Source: Hyphochytrium catenoides (taxonomy: Eukaryota > Sar > Hyphochytriomycetes > Hyphochytriales > Hyphochytriaceae). Taken from it: 64,000 nt of DNA. The stretch spans positions 2,848 through 66,847 of the forward strand of contig FLMG01000547.1 of assembly GCA_900088475.1 (NCBI GenBank), written 5' to 3'. The notes under the pieces were generated by a model. The model ran no database searches and was not told the origin of the DNA. It saw nothing but the letters and a program-made list of their open reading frames with translations. Below, in pieces: positions 43,404 to 55,300 of this stretch (its first letter is position 1; each line of letters starts with the position of its first letter). A program made the translations under genes and the position numbers.

Positions 43404-43730
43404 ATGTCCAGAACGGCGACGGTTCATTCCACGGTAAAAGAATGGCTTAGTACGAGTAGCTTAGTAGGGCTACGGCTACTGTATCTTTTGACAGGTGTGG
43501 AAGGAGTGCGGGTCTTCCTCTCTTGTCTCTCACTGCCACCGCTTACAGACAAATCTCTGTCCTGCCTGTACGCAGTAAATAAAGAGATAGTGTTTCATAG
43601 AGTGCGCCAGCCTGCGCACATTGAGAACGTGGTCCTGGGTCAGCTTCCTGGAGCTATTGCTGGAGGACTTCCTCCTTTTATAGTGTGGTCATCAGAGGAG
43701 ATGATGAAGTCTTTCTTGCTGGTTGTCTAG
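43404..43730 (+). CDS. small hypothetical protein
   Basis: A 108-codon frame with an ordinary residue mix (starts MSRTATVHSTVKEWLSTSSL, later ENVVLGQLPGAIAGGLPPF) and no competing long frame on the opposite strand. No family, signal peptide or splice partners recognised. Confidence 0.25.
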   Translation: MSRTATVHSTVKEWLSTSSLVGLRLLYLLTGVEGVRVFLSCLSLPPLTDKSLSCLYAVNKEIVFHRVRQPAHIENVVLGQLPGAIAGGLPPFIVWSSEEMMKSFLLVV

Positions 43731-44257
43731 TCTTATAGTAGTTCTAGTGGGTCGGCCTTCTTGCATTATTGCCGGTTCTCCCTTCCATGCCTCTCATCAG
43801 GACAAAGCCATGCACGGCGGACAGCTGTTTATCATAACGCGCTAAGTAGAACCACTTACCTCTTAACAGACCTGTGAACTGCACGGCTTGCTTAAGATGT
43901 TTTGCACCTAATGGTGGGCTTTGATGCGAAGACCGTACGAAGAGACCTTGGATGCCGACGTCATATGTGTTGGCACGCCGTGCCGCCTGTATCTACTTTA
44001 GTGCTTAGTAGACGTTGGGCTAATCTCTCTCGTCTGTGGAGCAGGCTCTCGGGTTTGTACAGGTTGCACGCGTGCTCTCCTCCCGTGTATTATGAGACGG
44101 CTGAAAGTCAAGTTATTAAAAAGGATCTGCCATCCAAGAAAAATTTTTAGACGTCCGCTGTGAAATGTTGGATCTCAAGACAAGTTTCCTTCTCTCTGTT
44201 CTACTACCGGTTATATTCTTATCAAGGGAAGTATGCAGAGGGAGAGAGAGCTGCATA

Positions 44258-44335
44258 GCGCCCTGGTCTAGAGGCTAAAGACGCAGGCACGAGCGGATGG
44301 AGCTATCGGGTCTTCGATGCTCTGCGACTGCTATG
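44258..44335 (+). other. tRNA-like stretch (possible SINE or tRNA relic)
   Basis: CCTGGTCTAGAGGCTAAAGA closely resembles the D-arm / A-box part of a eukaryotic tRNA (TGGTCTAGTGGCTA type). A B-box-like GGTCTTCGATGC follows about 45 bases later but does not match GGTTCGANTCC well, and I cannot fold a full cloverleaf with a seven-pair acceptor stem. It is therefore not annotated as a tRNA gene. Confidence 0.25.
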
Positions 44336-45938
44336 GAAACTTTGAACCCATCCAACAGCCTATCTTGCAGACCGAAAGGTCGCCGCCGGGAGCCCCCCTT
44401 CTCTTCCTCAAGCCAAAAGTGGAAAGAAAGCTCAAGCCCTGGTCACTTTGGAGCAATCCGGAAAGCTTGTTGCCCTTAGGTACGGATCACACCCGTACTA
44501 AGAAATGTTTCTTCGATTGGCTCCTTTCATTAGGGGTGGCGCTCTCTCAAGCCTCCGTTTGTCAGGCAGCGACATAGAAGGGTGCTGGACATCAGATGGG
44601 GGTAGAATGACAAAGAGACTTTTTTCATAGTAGTGTGGGGGCGATTGCCGCTCTATTGATCTCGACCATGTGACTTTGTGAAGGCAGAACACTAGGGCCA
44701 CAGGAACGGATAGCAGTGACAACATTCAACTCCCAATCCCTTATCCCGATACTGCTAAGCACGCTCATGATGGGCGGACTTAACAATTCCTTCACAGCCG
44801 CGGCACTGTTAATCATGTTGAGAGCGACTGCAACCCGTTCAACGGTATGTCCGACCATAACACAGCAATGCAATTAGGAGACACGAGAGAGCGAACATAG
44901 CCAGCGAGTACGACAGGGGAGCTGGTAGTGAGACATTTAGACATCTCCAGCGTAAAGCGTGCTCCGCCATAACTTTTTAGATCGACTTGTATGATGCGAA
45001 GCTCTAAATTGCACCTTCCTTCTACACAGATCTGCAGGTCATGAATCACGGCTAGCTGCAGAGGACAGTTCAGATCTGTAGGCTCATCTGTAAGGAAACC
45101 ATAGAACAGGACATATTGAAGTAGGTCTCACTCAGTTTTCTAGACGGTGTGTGCTTATAAGATGCAGCTAATATTCTGTTTGCCAATCAAAGCTTTAAAG
45201 AGACGGTTGCAATCACCGTGCTGAGACAAGAAAACCTTTCAGTGCAAGGCATGCGGGTCCACGACGTTCTTGCCCTATTGAGCCACAGGAGCTACGGGAT
45301 GAGAACGAATATTAGAAGGCCAGTTATACCTCGCAGTTCGAGAATAAATGTCCCTTGAGAGGTCACATGGAGGTTTCAGGAGGTGCGATGTCATTGCGAC
45401 ATGAAGCATCTTCAGCATTTCACTTGAGAACAAGGGCAAGTTCCTGGAGTGAAGACACGGACTCAACGACGTCTGTGAACGGTGGTCGTCTTCTTCCAAT
45501 TGTCGTTCTCATGTCGTTCTCTCTTTTGCACCAGCCTCTATCTCTTCTTTACCTTCGCTGTCTATATTATTGACTCTTCTCTTCCGGGTTTACTCTTACC
45601 TATCCACTGTTCCTCCGCTCCCTCTCTTACGTCTGACCTCGTTGATACGTTTTTCTCCCCTCTTGCTCTAAATGACGTAAGATGACCTTTCGCCGCTCTC
45701 TAGTACTATCTCCTCCTCACCTTCAGTGTACGAGCTGGTCTTGTCTCAAGACTCATCTCTTCTGCCGCAATCCTCTCGCAATCAAACAATAAGGTGATTT
45801 AGCACCGGTATCTATGAGGACATTGCAGACTTCTGCGGCTGCAGGTCTGATCCAGATATTCTTTAGCACTAACAATATTACCCTTTCCGATGTACCTGCC
45901 AAGCAGAAAGAAGCTCCAAAGTCTAGCATAGCGCTTTC

Positions 45939-48541
45939 CTAGCCTCGTTTTCTTTTCTTTTTCTGGGTTTCAGGCTGTTCCTCGAATGAACTCATTGAAG
46001 TCCCGTACTGGCTAGCCAAAGTTGAATAAGACCTATCCAATTCTAACCACTTCCTGTATATGAACCTCCTCCTGCTGATGCCCTTGTTCATCCTGGCAAT
46101 GATAGACTCAATTTGTTTCTTTGCCAAGCCCTTTCTCATCAATTCATCTCTTATCTTGGCTCTCATCTCTTTCTGATTCCATTCATTGAACGGAATGGTG
46201 GCCCGGATTGGTTGATTGTCACCTATAGCTTTCAGCAGGACCCGGTCTTCCATCTGGCCGACATAGTACTTCAGCCTGAAGTACGGATCCGTTGAATTGC
46301 TGCATCTTCCCGTAGGAGGCTCGCCGATCACCTCTTTCCATGTGAGAGGAATCGCGAAATTTGTGCGATCAAAGTCTGCGGTCAAAGCAGAGTCTGAACC
46401 ACTCACACCTACAGCCCTTTCTCGGCCTTGCTCCTCAGAGACCACTTCTGCTGGAACTCCGCGACGCGAAGACATTGAGGTCTCAAGGTCTTGATCTTCA
46501 TCTCGCCTTCGCGTCTTACCCTGAAAGGACGCCATTCCTCTATCTGCATATTGGGTCAAAAGGCCTATATATATTGATACGAAGTAAAGAGGGTGATAAG
46601 CTTCACCACCGACACCGATCGATTAAGACGCAATGTCCAGTTTTCCACTCACGTTCGTTATAGGCTTCCTGTATCCCTATATCTCTCCGGATCGCGGCCG
46701 TTATCCTCTCTACTTCCGCGAGTAGTTCTAGAGAGGCTTCTCTTCTTGGCTGGGAGCTCTCGTCTGCCCTCATGGCGTTGACTCCTTCCGTAACCACCCT
46801 GTGAAGATTGTTCCATCCGGACCGGATACCCATTGGGGCCGTCCTACTTGTATCCTTTGCCATCTGTAACTTTGACACCACCTCATCAAGCCAAGCCATA
46901 GAAGATCTAGTTGGGGCAATTTGAACATTTGCTGATGGGGTGCATTCTCTCAGCACCCTGACGAAAGGATTAGGTTTGCATGTTGATGTGCTCCTAGGGC
47001 TGCGATCCTCAATCTGAGGGGAATGGCGGGGCAAGAGGTCTTCGTAAAATAATTGAAGCCTCCTCAAGTTCCAGTCTTTGTCTAGAGGCCGCCTTATTAC
47101 ATGAGAAGTTCATGCGGAGGCGAGGACAATGGTGACGAAGTCAACACCTGGCAATGCGCTGCCATAAATGCGAAGCGTCCGTTACCCATTATCCGTGAGC
47201 AGTTGCTTGAAGGGCCACATAACAGGTTCCATATCCAAACCATACAAGCATTCCTGCATGACATGGAAAGCTCGCCCGGCCTCTACATATGAATGATACA
47301 CCTCGCTTTGTAAAGGCGCAAGTTTAGTTCGAAAAATTGTATCTCCCTCTATCCTCTAAACAGGAGAGAATATCCACTTTAGAACAAGTCTCTATTTGCC
47401 TCGAGGATGTGGGCATCGGATTGCAGATCAAGTGAAAGGTGTTGACTTCTTGACCTACCTATCCCAAGGGCCACTGGCTCTGATTTCAGCGTCCGTGGCA
47501 CCGCTTCGTGCGGCCCATTGAGCTGCCGAACGCCTCACACTATGTGAGGTGAAGTCGGCGCCATTTTGAAATGCCGTCATAAACGTTGTCTTAAACATCT
47601 GGCTCAACAGAAAGATATATGGCGAATGAGAGCCATAATGGCAAATGTTTAGCGGTTGGGATGGGGTGTTTAGGGAAAAAGGGTGACGAACCAGTTCGAA
47701 ATCGTCATTTGTGATGGCAACATATGATTCTCCTCGTCGACCGGTGGTCGTCAAACTACGGTGTAAGCACGTGGAACGTTAAACATGATAATAAACCAGC
47801 CCTGCGTGCGGCACTTACCCATTCCTTTCCTTCGCAAAAAGAGGACCTCGTGATCTATTCTGAGTCAGCCTGATCCGTCCAATGAGTGCCATGACTGTGA
47901 TGCCAGGACATAGCTCAAGCTTCACTCCAAAGTTCCTGAATACCACTTTGCTGAATCCTATTCCCTCGGGTCAGGTCATGGAAGGCAACGTTTGAGTGTG
48001 AGAGCACAATTGTCCTCGTCCTAAGTGCATCCAAGAAATACCTCGATTTGAAGCCTTCGTTTGGTCTCCCTTTCTTCGCCTAAAATGTATGACCAAATAC
48101 TTCGGAATGCCGTCCTCTGCACTGACTGGAGGTTCGTCAACCCTCGATGCAGAGGAGCTGTGACCACAGCTAATAGATCCCCTCAAGGTACTGGAAGAAG
48201 GTAACTCAACACTTTCAATTTCCAACCGCGCAATCTCTGAACGCCTGCTCATTGTTGCGTGACAAAGAAGAATCATTGTCCAAACGGTCAAGTTCTCAAC
48301 GGACCCTATGGAGATCAGCGTATGCATTAGTGCTATAGCTACGATATGGGTCTACGAATGAATAGGCAACTAGTAGAGCAATCAATTAGCGCATTGTATG
48401 AACTATCAGACGAAGATGATGTCACTTACAGCCCTTCAGGACAGAATTCTCGCCATTTAGTTCACCACTTGAACTTTGAAGGACTTCACGAATAACAAGA
48501 AGGTCATCCAAGTCATACGTTGCTGCCATCTTATGCTGCAT
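45939..48541 (-). mobile_element. Crypton-like element: intact tyrosine recombinase gene
   Basis: Seven exons with agreeing phases: 48541-48430, 48305-48042, 47957-47819, 47755-47459, 47305-47186, 47092-46653, 46564-45939, giving 665 residues with no internal stop. Tyrosine-recombinase residues appear in order. Box A Arg is in ILLCHATMSRRSEIARLE and the beta-hairpin Lys in VIHFRRRKGDQ. The H-x-x-R is in TSHSVRRSAAQWAARSGA, followed by GPWDSEV and the nucleophile in VYHSYVEAGRA, the last two split by an intron. The C-terminal part has a Trp-rich IPLTWKEVIGEPPTG region and SRRRFIYRKWLELDR, like the GCR1_C-type DNA-binding domain that follows the recombinase in Cryptons. No terminal inverted repeats were seen; Cryptons lack them. 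A usual N-terminal SAM-like domain is not recognised, so an extra 5' exon may be missing. It could be a live transposase or a domesticated gene. Confidence 0.75.
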
Positions 48542-49696
48542 TGTTGAAAAGCATACCGCTCCGTCGGTGGCGTTATTGGTCGTGGAAGAAGAGGCCGCTG
48601 CTGCTAAATAAGGAAGTCATACTATGGAACACCACTAAAGACCGTTGGGGCTTCGCTTGTCCGCTTGGATTATATGGTCCGGGTGAAGATTTGGGCTACT
48701 CTTCTTCCCTTGGATTATATTCCGGCTGAAGATTGTGCTAGTAGAGTAGGAACTACCCTTGATTCTAATAATGTGCAAACCAAGAATCGAGGAATGGAAC
48801 GATTTCTCTCATTTTTGAAGCTTTTTTCCAGCTTGGCGGCTTATTTTTCTGGATGTTGCTTCTGTAGTTCTGCAGGAACTGACAAGATCCCCCACGGATA
48901 ACCGAACCAAGAACTGGTAATGAACAACAAGTTGGTAACTTGAGCTTCATCCAAGGAGCAAGTAGCGCTTCTGGTTGCTGTAGCCAGACGGCTTGTCTGC
49001 TGCTTTGCTGATTGCTTCTTATTACTCCACCCTGAAGAATCTGTATCCTTTCCTTTGACGGCGATTATAAGCTAGAGATACCAGGCGTAGGTGCTTCTTC
49101 TGTTATAGGCGTCGTGTGGCTTATTAGTCTTCTTGCTCTAGCTGCAAAGACTTTGTTCTTGCCTCGATTTCTTGTGTGTTGGAGCTAGCGAGGAGTCGTA
49201 TTCTCCTCTACTTCCTAATGACTGCGGTCCTCTTGACTCTTCCTTCATTCGAGGGCCGAGCTTGCGGTTTTCATTTGCTTTGCTACCTCTCCCGCCGCAC
49301 ATTCCGCCGCTTTTGCTTTTTGTGCTCTGTTGTTCGTTCTGGAGGTGCCTGCATCTTAAGCACGTCACCTCCTCAAAGGACTCTTCATCATTTACAGCCT
49401 GGAGATCCTAGAAGAGTGGCTGCTTCCGTTGTGTGGCACTTTTTTTCTCAAGCATTTTAGAGTGTAGGTGCCAGTGCCGGTGGAGGCGTGCCCATTGCCT
49501 TTCTCTTCGCCCGGCTATGTTCGTTAGCCCTTTGAAAGAAGAGAGCATTTTGCTCTGATGATGTCTAAAAATTCCGCGAACAACAACAGGGAAGGGCATT
49601 TTGCCTATCTCCCTCCCCAATCTCTAATCATTCGGAAACTGGGGCAGGCCGTGAAAATAGCTCTCACTATAGCAAAAAGCAGGCATTTTCAGTAGT
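48542..49696. other. no confident gene
   Basis: Upstream flank of the recombinase gene. The minus frame stays open for about 25 codons above the chosen start (Ala/Ser/Thr-rich). A basic minus-strand frame lies at 49138-49368 (KENRK-type composition, EYDSS motif) opposite a plus-strand frame of 49176-49460; neither is convincing. Confidence 0.35.
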
Positions 49697-51139
49697 ATGG
49701 CAGACCTCGGGTCACTTGTTGTTGCCCCAGTGGATGAAGTATTGTACGTAATAAACAGCACCGTCACCAAGGACTTCATCAATTCGCCTGCGATGCCCTA
49801 CCCGGCACCGGGTGGCCTACCTATTGACAACGTTCTCACGAGAAGTCACATCACCCGACAATGGACCCCATCGGCCAAAGCAAGAAAGAGCACACTTCTC
49901 CACGTAGGAGGAATAGGAGCATTGGGCTACTTTAGTGCTGCATTGGTCCTGCTACTGGCTGTAGGATATGGACAAGCAATCGTCAATGTATCGCGCTATC
50001 TAATCCTGGAAAGAGCTCCCACATTATCCAGTCCCCTACTGGCCTGTAGCCGATCCGCGTGTAAATGCTGTTGGACGTAGGGTTGGACAGGTCTGTGAAG
50101 AGCATGCAAAACTTGAAACCTCTGTCTAGCTGCATTTGGCTTACGTTGGATACTAGCAGAGATGCGTAGCCACGTCCTCGCCACTCGGGCCGAGTATAGA
50201 CGGAGTTGATTGCAATTCCTGTGGCGGTTGGTCGAGCTGCCCTAGCCATAGCGACGATATTCTTCGCCACGGATAGGACGAAGAACTCTCCATTACTGAC
50301 CTCTGACATCACCCGATGTCTTTGAATAGGGGGGGAGTGGGGTACGGCTTCCTTTCGGAACAGCTCACAGAGCTCAACAACGGCATCTTCTTCTGCTTCG
50401 CCAGCTTGTTTGATGAGCACTTCCCCTTCAGCAGCAACTGCGGCGAGAGGAGGGACAAGCAACACCTTCTGAAGAGTAAAAATGCGCATCTTCATGACTA
50501 TCTTTGGTCCATACAGCATTTTGTCGGCCCCAGGCGATGCCATATTCTGGGAGCAGCGTAGGTACGCCACCCTCCTCTGTGCTTCATCATTGGAGGCAGC
50601 CTCCGCTAGTGACCATCTATATGCCTTCAAGAACTCTTGACATTCCTCTGGTTGACCCTCTAGCTTCTGAATGGTTCCCATGTATACAGTACTGCCAGCC
50701 AACACGTCAGACAAGGCCCTCCATTGGTCGTCCTTCAGTTTACTGTCGCTGAAAAGCACCAACGACCTCATTCTCCGCGACATCATTGCAACAGCTACAA
50801 TCTCGTTTCCTATAAAGCTTCGAATAGACCAGAAAATGTGAGGCAAGGGCCCCTCTTCCTCCACGTGCGCGGTTGCACTTGCCACGGCCAGAAATAGGTT
50901 GCACATTGCCTCGTGCCCCAGGAGAAACTCCTTGCATGTTTCGAGGAACACGACTATCTCCTGCTTGCTATCGAACAACTGCAGGTGCACGCCACCATTG
51001 GCTACACCTTCGTTGGCGCTCTGCTCCGGACTTGGGCAGGAGTTAAAATCATCACCACTATTATTATCCTGCATGTATGGGCTTCAGCAGCAGGATTCGT
51101 TCCAATCTATTACTACGTGGTTGAGCCCACAAGAGGATG
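49697..51139 (+). CDS. small membrane protein with a large intron (tentative)
   Basis: Exon 1 (49697 to about 50,000) starts MADLGSLVVAPVDEVLYVI, has a conserved-looking NSPAMPYPAPGG stretch, KARKSTLLHVGG and a transmembrane span (GYFSAALVLLLAVGYGQA). A second exon is proposed from about 50,971, after CAACTGCAG, to the TGA at 51,137: ATIGYTFVGALLRTWAGVK, hydrophobic IITTIIILHVW and IYYYVVEPTRG. Both stretches look like two-TM halves of one protein, and the acetyltransferase on the opposite strand would fall largely inside the intron. Alternatively exon 1 continues to a stop at 50,080, overlapping the acetyltransferase end. No family is recognised. The joining is inference. Confidence 0.42.
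49983..51074 (-). CDS. GNAT-family N-acetyltransferase
   Basis: Single open frame of 363 codons. The C-terminal GNAT core is clear: FVLSVAKNIVAMARAARP is followed by INSVYTRPEWRGRGYASLLV, whose R-G-R-G-Y/A loop binds the acetyl-CoA pyrophosphate. Then come FCMLFTDLSNPTSNSIYTRI and GYRPVGDW, the family's final strands. The N-terminal two thirds (VFLETCKEFLLGHEAMCNLF onward) fit the N-terminal half of the larger two-domain GNATs seen in many microbes and algae. The first 28 residues are Asn/Ser-rich and overlap a hydrophobic plus-strand frame, so the true start may be later (the Met of MCNLF) or on an upstream exon. The acceptor substrate is unknown. Confidence 0.8.
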   Translation of the reverse strand: MQDNNSGDDFNSCPSPEQSANEGVANGGVHLQLFDSKQEIVVFLETCKEFLLGHEAMCNLFLAVASATAHVEEEGPLPHIFWSIRSFIGNEIVAVAMMSRRMRSLVLFSDSKLKDDQWRALSDVLAGSTVYMGTIQKLEGQPEECQEFLKAYRWSLAEAASNDEAQRRVAYLRCSQNMASPGADKMLYGPKIVMKMRIFTLQKVLLVPPLAAVAAEGEVLIKQAGEAEEDAVVELCELFRKEAVPHSPPIQRHRVMSEVSNGEFFVLSVAKNIVAMARAARPTATGIAINSVYTRPEWRGRGYASLLVSNVSQMQLDRGFKFCMLFTDLSNPTSNSIYTRIGYRPVGDWIMWELFPGLDSAIH

Positions 51140-51140
51140 A

Positions 51141-52301
51141 CCTACTGAGCAGGTCGAGGAGAAGTTGATCAGCGCTGCTTATTATTGAAGTAGTAAGCTG
51201 ATAAGGAGCTTCACCTACCTTACAAGACCCGTCCTCCTTTATAGGACGATGGCTGAACCGTCCTCGACTTCTTATAGGACGATGGCAGGACTGCTGGCCT
51301 CTATGAATGCGTCTGATCACTTTATAGCCCTTTACCTGCTCTTAGAAATGTACCAACAATCCGTTCACTGTGGAGCTGTCATTTGAGATAATCGGGAAAA
51401 GGTTAGGTGAAGAAGCGTTGAGTCGAACCAAACTACAGGGCAATGCTACCTCTTGGATACATTACCTTTCTCATCATAGGATCAGGCAAGCTGTCTGACC
51501 CTCACCCCAATAATCATCACTGCATGGAAGCTGTGATGGGGCTGACAAGGAGTTGAAGGCAAAGCGCCAGAAAGAGTGATGGTCTCTGGATAGTTCTTGG
51601 CTTCCTATGCTTCGTAGTTCAACTGGTCCGAGCAGAACTACTGGGAAAAGTCTGCGTAGTAGTAGTATTTGCGTACGCTCTTTATGTAAGGTTGTTTCTG
51701 GTCCTAGATGACCGGTACCGGCTATTTGTAGGCTCTTTCATAGGAGTGTTACTCATGAGGAGGCGGAGGGTTAAAGCTCCTCATCTTCGTTTGGATCAGC
51801 GCGAAGGGATGCATCGCTTCATCTTCAATCTTCATCGCCAGGCCATCCTCTTCCGTTCATGACCGTCCCAGACAGCACTTCGCTGCTGTGCTTAGCTCGA
51901 TAGTCCTCCTCAACCCTAAGAGCCTTTGGAATAGCACTTCCCTGCTGCACTCCTCCCTCCTGTCCTGATTCACATCCGCAGCATTGTGAGCAGGCAGTTT
52001 GCTACAACCAGCCCGCCTCCCCGAGGAGGCGGAGATTTGCCTTAACGACCGCTGTGTGTCTACTGAGCAGGGAGGTTAGCTACTGGGTTGTCTTCAGTCA
52101 GCTTTACTGGGAGGGACAAGATATAATGGAACTTGATGTCAAGAACAGTCATGGCACTAGGCCCACGGAGAGATAGTCTCAACCTGGTCATGGCACACCT
52201 GTGTCACAAGTTAGTCTCTCTTGTAGATAATGGGCTACTCAACGTCAACCTAGAGTCCAAAGTTTGGCTGGACGAGTGAGAGAGCTTGTTGTCTAGCCAA
52301 C
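51141..52301. other. intergenic, no gene recognised
   Basis: Upstream region of the giant surface-protein gene. It contains two copies of TTATAGGACGATGGC 33 bases apart (51,239 and 51,272), each preceded by CCGTCCTC, forming a short imperfect tandem duplication. No frame of note. Confidence 0.45.
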
Positions 52302-55300
52302 ATGAGGCGGCTTATCCTCTCACACCCGCTGATAAAGCCAACCATCCAGCTAATTCTGGTGCTCTACATCTGCTTGATAGGTACGTTTTGTTCTTGAAGC
52401 CACGCTGGGCTGCGCTTCTAAGAGCCGTGTGTCGGTCACTATAGGCGTCTGTGGGGCACATCAGCTGCTTCTGGTCCCGCAAGCATGGCAACCGGTGGCT
52501 GGGATTGCCCTGCAGCAAGCTCCAGTGCTCCGTTTACTAGACGACGCTGGAATCTTCCTCCACGACTTTACCTTTGGAACCGTAACAGTCTCTCTTGGCA
52601 AGTCAGTCAAGCCAGTTAGCCACTTGCATCCTTTAGCCAACTCGTTCCCAATAGAGAACGGCATAGTCCGCTGTCCAGGACTTTACATCAATGAGGCAGG
52701 AGGGCCTTACACACTCAAGTTCAGCTCACCCGAACTGAACGTTGAGGTAGGGTGCATGATCTTACCGGTGCTGATTGACTCAGCCATAAGCTCTTATGCT
52801 CTACATAGGTGGAGTCGCCGGAGTTTCATGTCGCGGTCGGTCCGGCCCATGCTCTACGACTGGATGAGTTTCCTTCGAAAGTCACTGGGGGTGTCCCTTT
52901 TAACATTGTTGTTTCAATGAGAGATCGGGGTGAAAACCTCGTAGCCGATCAGAGCTCGGGCTCGGTGGCAATAGTCTTACAGGAAAGCGTACCTGGATCT
53001 ACACTGCAAGCGCCAGCAGGCTTGCAAGGTAGATCGATTGAATTCCTCTAGCAGCGGTCAAAATAAGCGTAACAAGTGCTAATTCAACTATGCAGCGCGC
53101 ATTGTACGTGGATACGCGAGGTTCACAAACCTGCAGATAGATAAGGCTGGAGGACCCTACCTGATTCGGCTGTATAGCAACTTAGTTTTACCAGGAGCAT
53201 CGAGCGTTTTAGGCGGCCCATTTCCTGTCCTCATCGGCCCGCCACATAGCGTAAGCGATTCATCAAGAGTCACACTTACTATTGAGAGAGCTCCATCCTT
53301 ATCATCGCTCTACCACTTCCTTAGCTAAATTTGGTCCAGCAGCCCAGTGGAGCTCTTGCAGGCATGCCCTTCTTGCATCAGCCGGTGGTGGAAGTGCTCG
53401 ATCGGGGTGGCAACAGGTAACTATTGTCCTCGTACAACCTCTTCTCTCCCTGATATGAGGCTTACAACTAACAACCTGGTCTCCACTATAAGGCTACGAA
53501 ATAACCATTTGAGTCTCATCAAAGCGTCACTGATAGATTCCAATTACACCCTCAAACCACAAAGTGCCACGCATCTGCGCCTGAGTTATGGGGTTGCAGG
53601 TATCTAGCAAGAGGTATATGAAATTGCCTTGGTAGTTGCTGAGGTGGCGTTTTGCTCTTAGCCTTCAGTCGACTTCAGATTCAGGAGAAAGGCACGGGCT
53701 TCGTTCTGCAGTTTGCTATGTACGATAGGCTGATGAACTCGTCGAGGTAGGGTGATATCATTGCTGGCGTCTTAGGCATTGCTGTCCAGAAAGGAACGTC
53801 TCTTACTATAGTTAACGTGGTCCTAGGTATGTTTACAACGGTCTGTCCGTACAGAGCCATCCCCTCCAAGTGATGGGAGGGCCTCCAGCTGCTCTGAGGA
53901 TTACTCAGCCGGGAGGGCAGAACTGGGCCGGGGGCAGACCAATGGGACGGCAGCCACTCGTCACCCTATTGGTATGGAGGGTACGTTCAACAGTTATTTA
54001 TTACGGTTTCTAACTCTCAGTAACTCAGGATGCGGGAGGCAATATCGTAAAGCAAGCACCATATAGCACCCAGCCAATCCTAGCTGAGCTAACGGAGAGC
54101 CTGGGACGCACATCTGAAGTTAAGATTAGAACAACTGACGCACCGCTCACAGCTATTGCGCTTGTGAAATTGCGTACCGCTCCCGGTACATATGGCGCGG
54201 GCCACGACATAGACATCGCCGTAGACTTCACCCAGGAAGTCCTGGCTCAGGGGGTCATTGAACTACCTCTACAGACAGTTCCCCAACGTTCAGCACGCTG
54301 TATCTCTCTGGACGAATGGTAAGCTATGAACCTTGGTGAAATGTGGACGACGAAAAGGATATATGTATCAACTAATTACGTGGATTGCCAAATTGCGACA
54401 GGTCCAAGACATTAATTTTCCGTTACGCTGTTCATGATGGAGACTCGACTGCATCTTTACCGCTCGACTACGTTGGAGCTCCGGCAAACCTCATTCTTCC
54501 TGGCGGGTCGAGCCGCCTAGTGGATCGACACGATAGGCCTGCAGACCTCGGGCTCCCTACTCCTGGAACGTTTGAATCACTATCTTATCCTGGGAAGGTA
54601 GATCAATCACTAGTTTCTTCCGGCAGTCTTTCTTAGGCGATGCGTTCGTTTCCCTGCCCTCAATTCCATAGGCCATTGTCATCATCGATACCGCCGCACC
54701 TACCGTCATAGCCATCCGCTCCAGAGAATCCTCTGGAACTTACGGTGTGGGCCAATACGTGGATTTAGAGGTCGTGTTTGATTGGCCCGTAGCTGTCATC
54801 AACCAGCCTACACTTGGTAGGCCGTGGCTTGGCGCGTCATAAAGGTTCGTCTTGTTGCTAACGGGCTTCGGCTTGCTTCCTGGTTCGTTGTAGGGCTAGC
54901 TTTAGCAGGCGGAAGAGTAGTCCAAGCTCTTTACCTTGAAGGGACAGGAACACGGATATTGGTCTTCCGGCATATCGTGAGCCCGATGGATTCAACCGGC
55001 ATTTCAAACCTTGAAGTAAATGGAGTTGAGACGGTGGCCGGAGAAGTCCGCCGCTGGTCGACAAGCCCGACTACTCCGGCGGACCTTACGATATCTCCAG
55101 CGGCGCAGCTGAGTGTCCACTCTGCAATACTGCTGGATTCATCTGCGCCCACAATCCAGCGGCTGTACAGCTCGAATGGCGTTGGCTTGTATTCCGCTGG
55201 AGATTTAATCAGAATCCATGTAGAATTCTCCGCAGCTGTCACCGTAGAAGGCTATCCACGCTTGGTTGTCGCGGCTGGACAGACTAAAGGTAGGGACTGA

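Larger units (their letters stand above)
42701..45938. other. mostly gene-poor interval
   Basis: Apart from the small frame at 43404-43730, the hairpin near 43,200 and the tRNA-like stretch near 44,260, nothing is supported. Other open frames (for example 43902-44150, 44625-44873, 45275-45499) are short, conflict between strands and lack recognisable motifs. Confidence 0.4.

Noticed and set aside
45355..45685. Plus-strand open frames downstream of the recombinase gene
   Set aside because: Short, hydrophobic and CT-rich, with conflicting frames and no family similarity.
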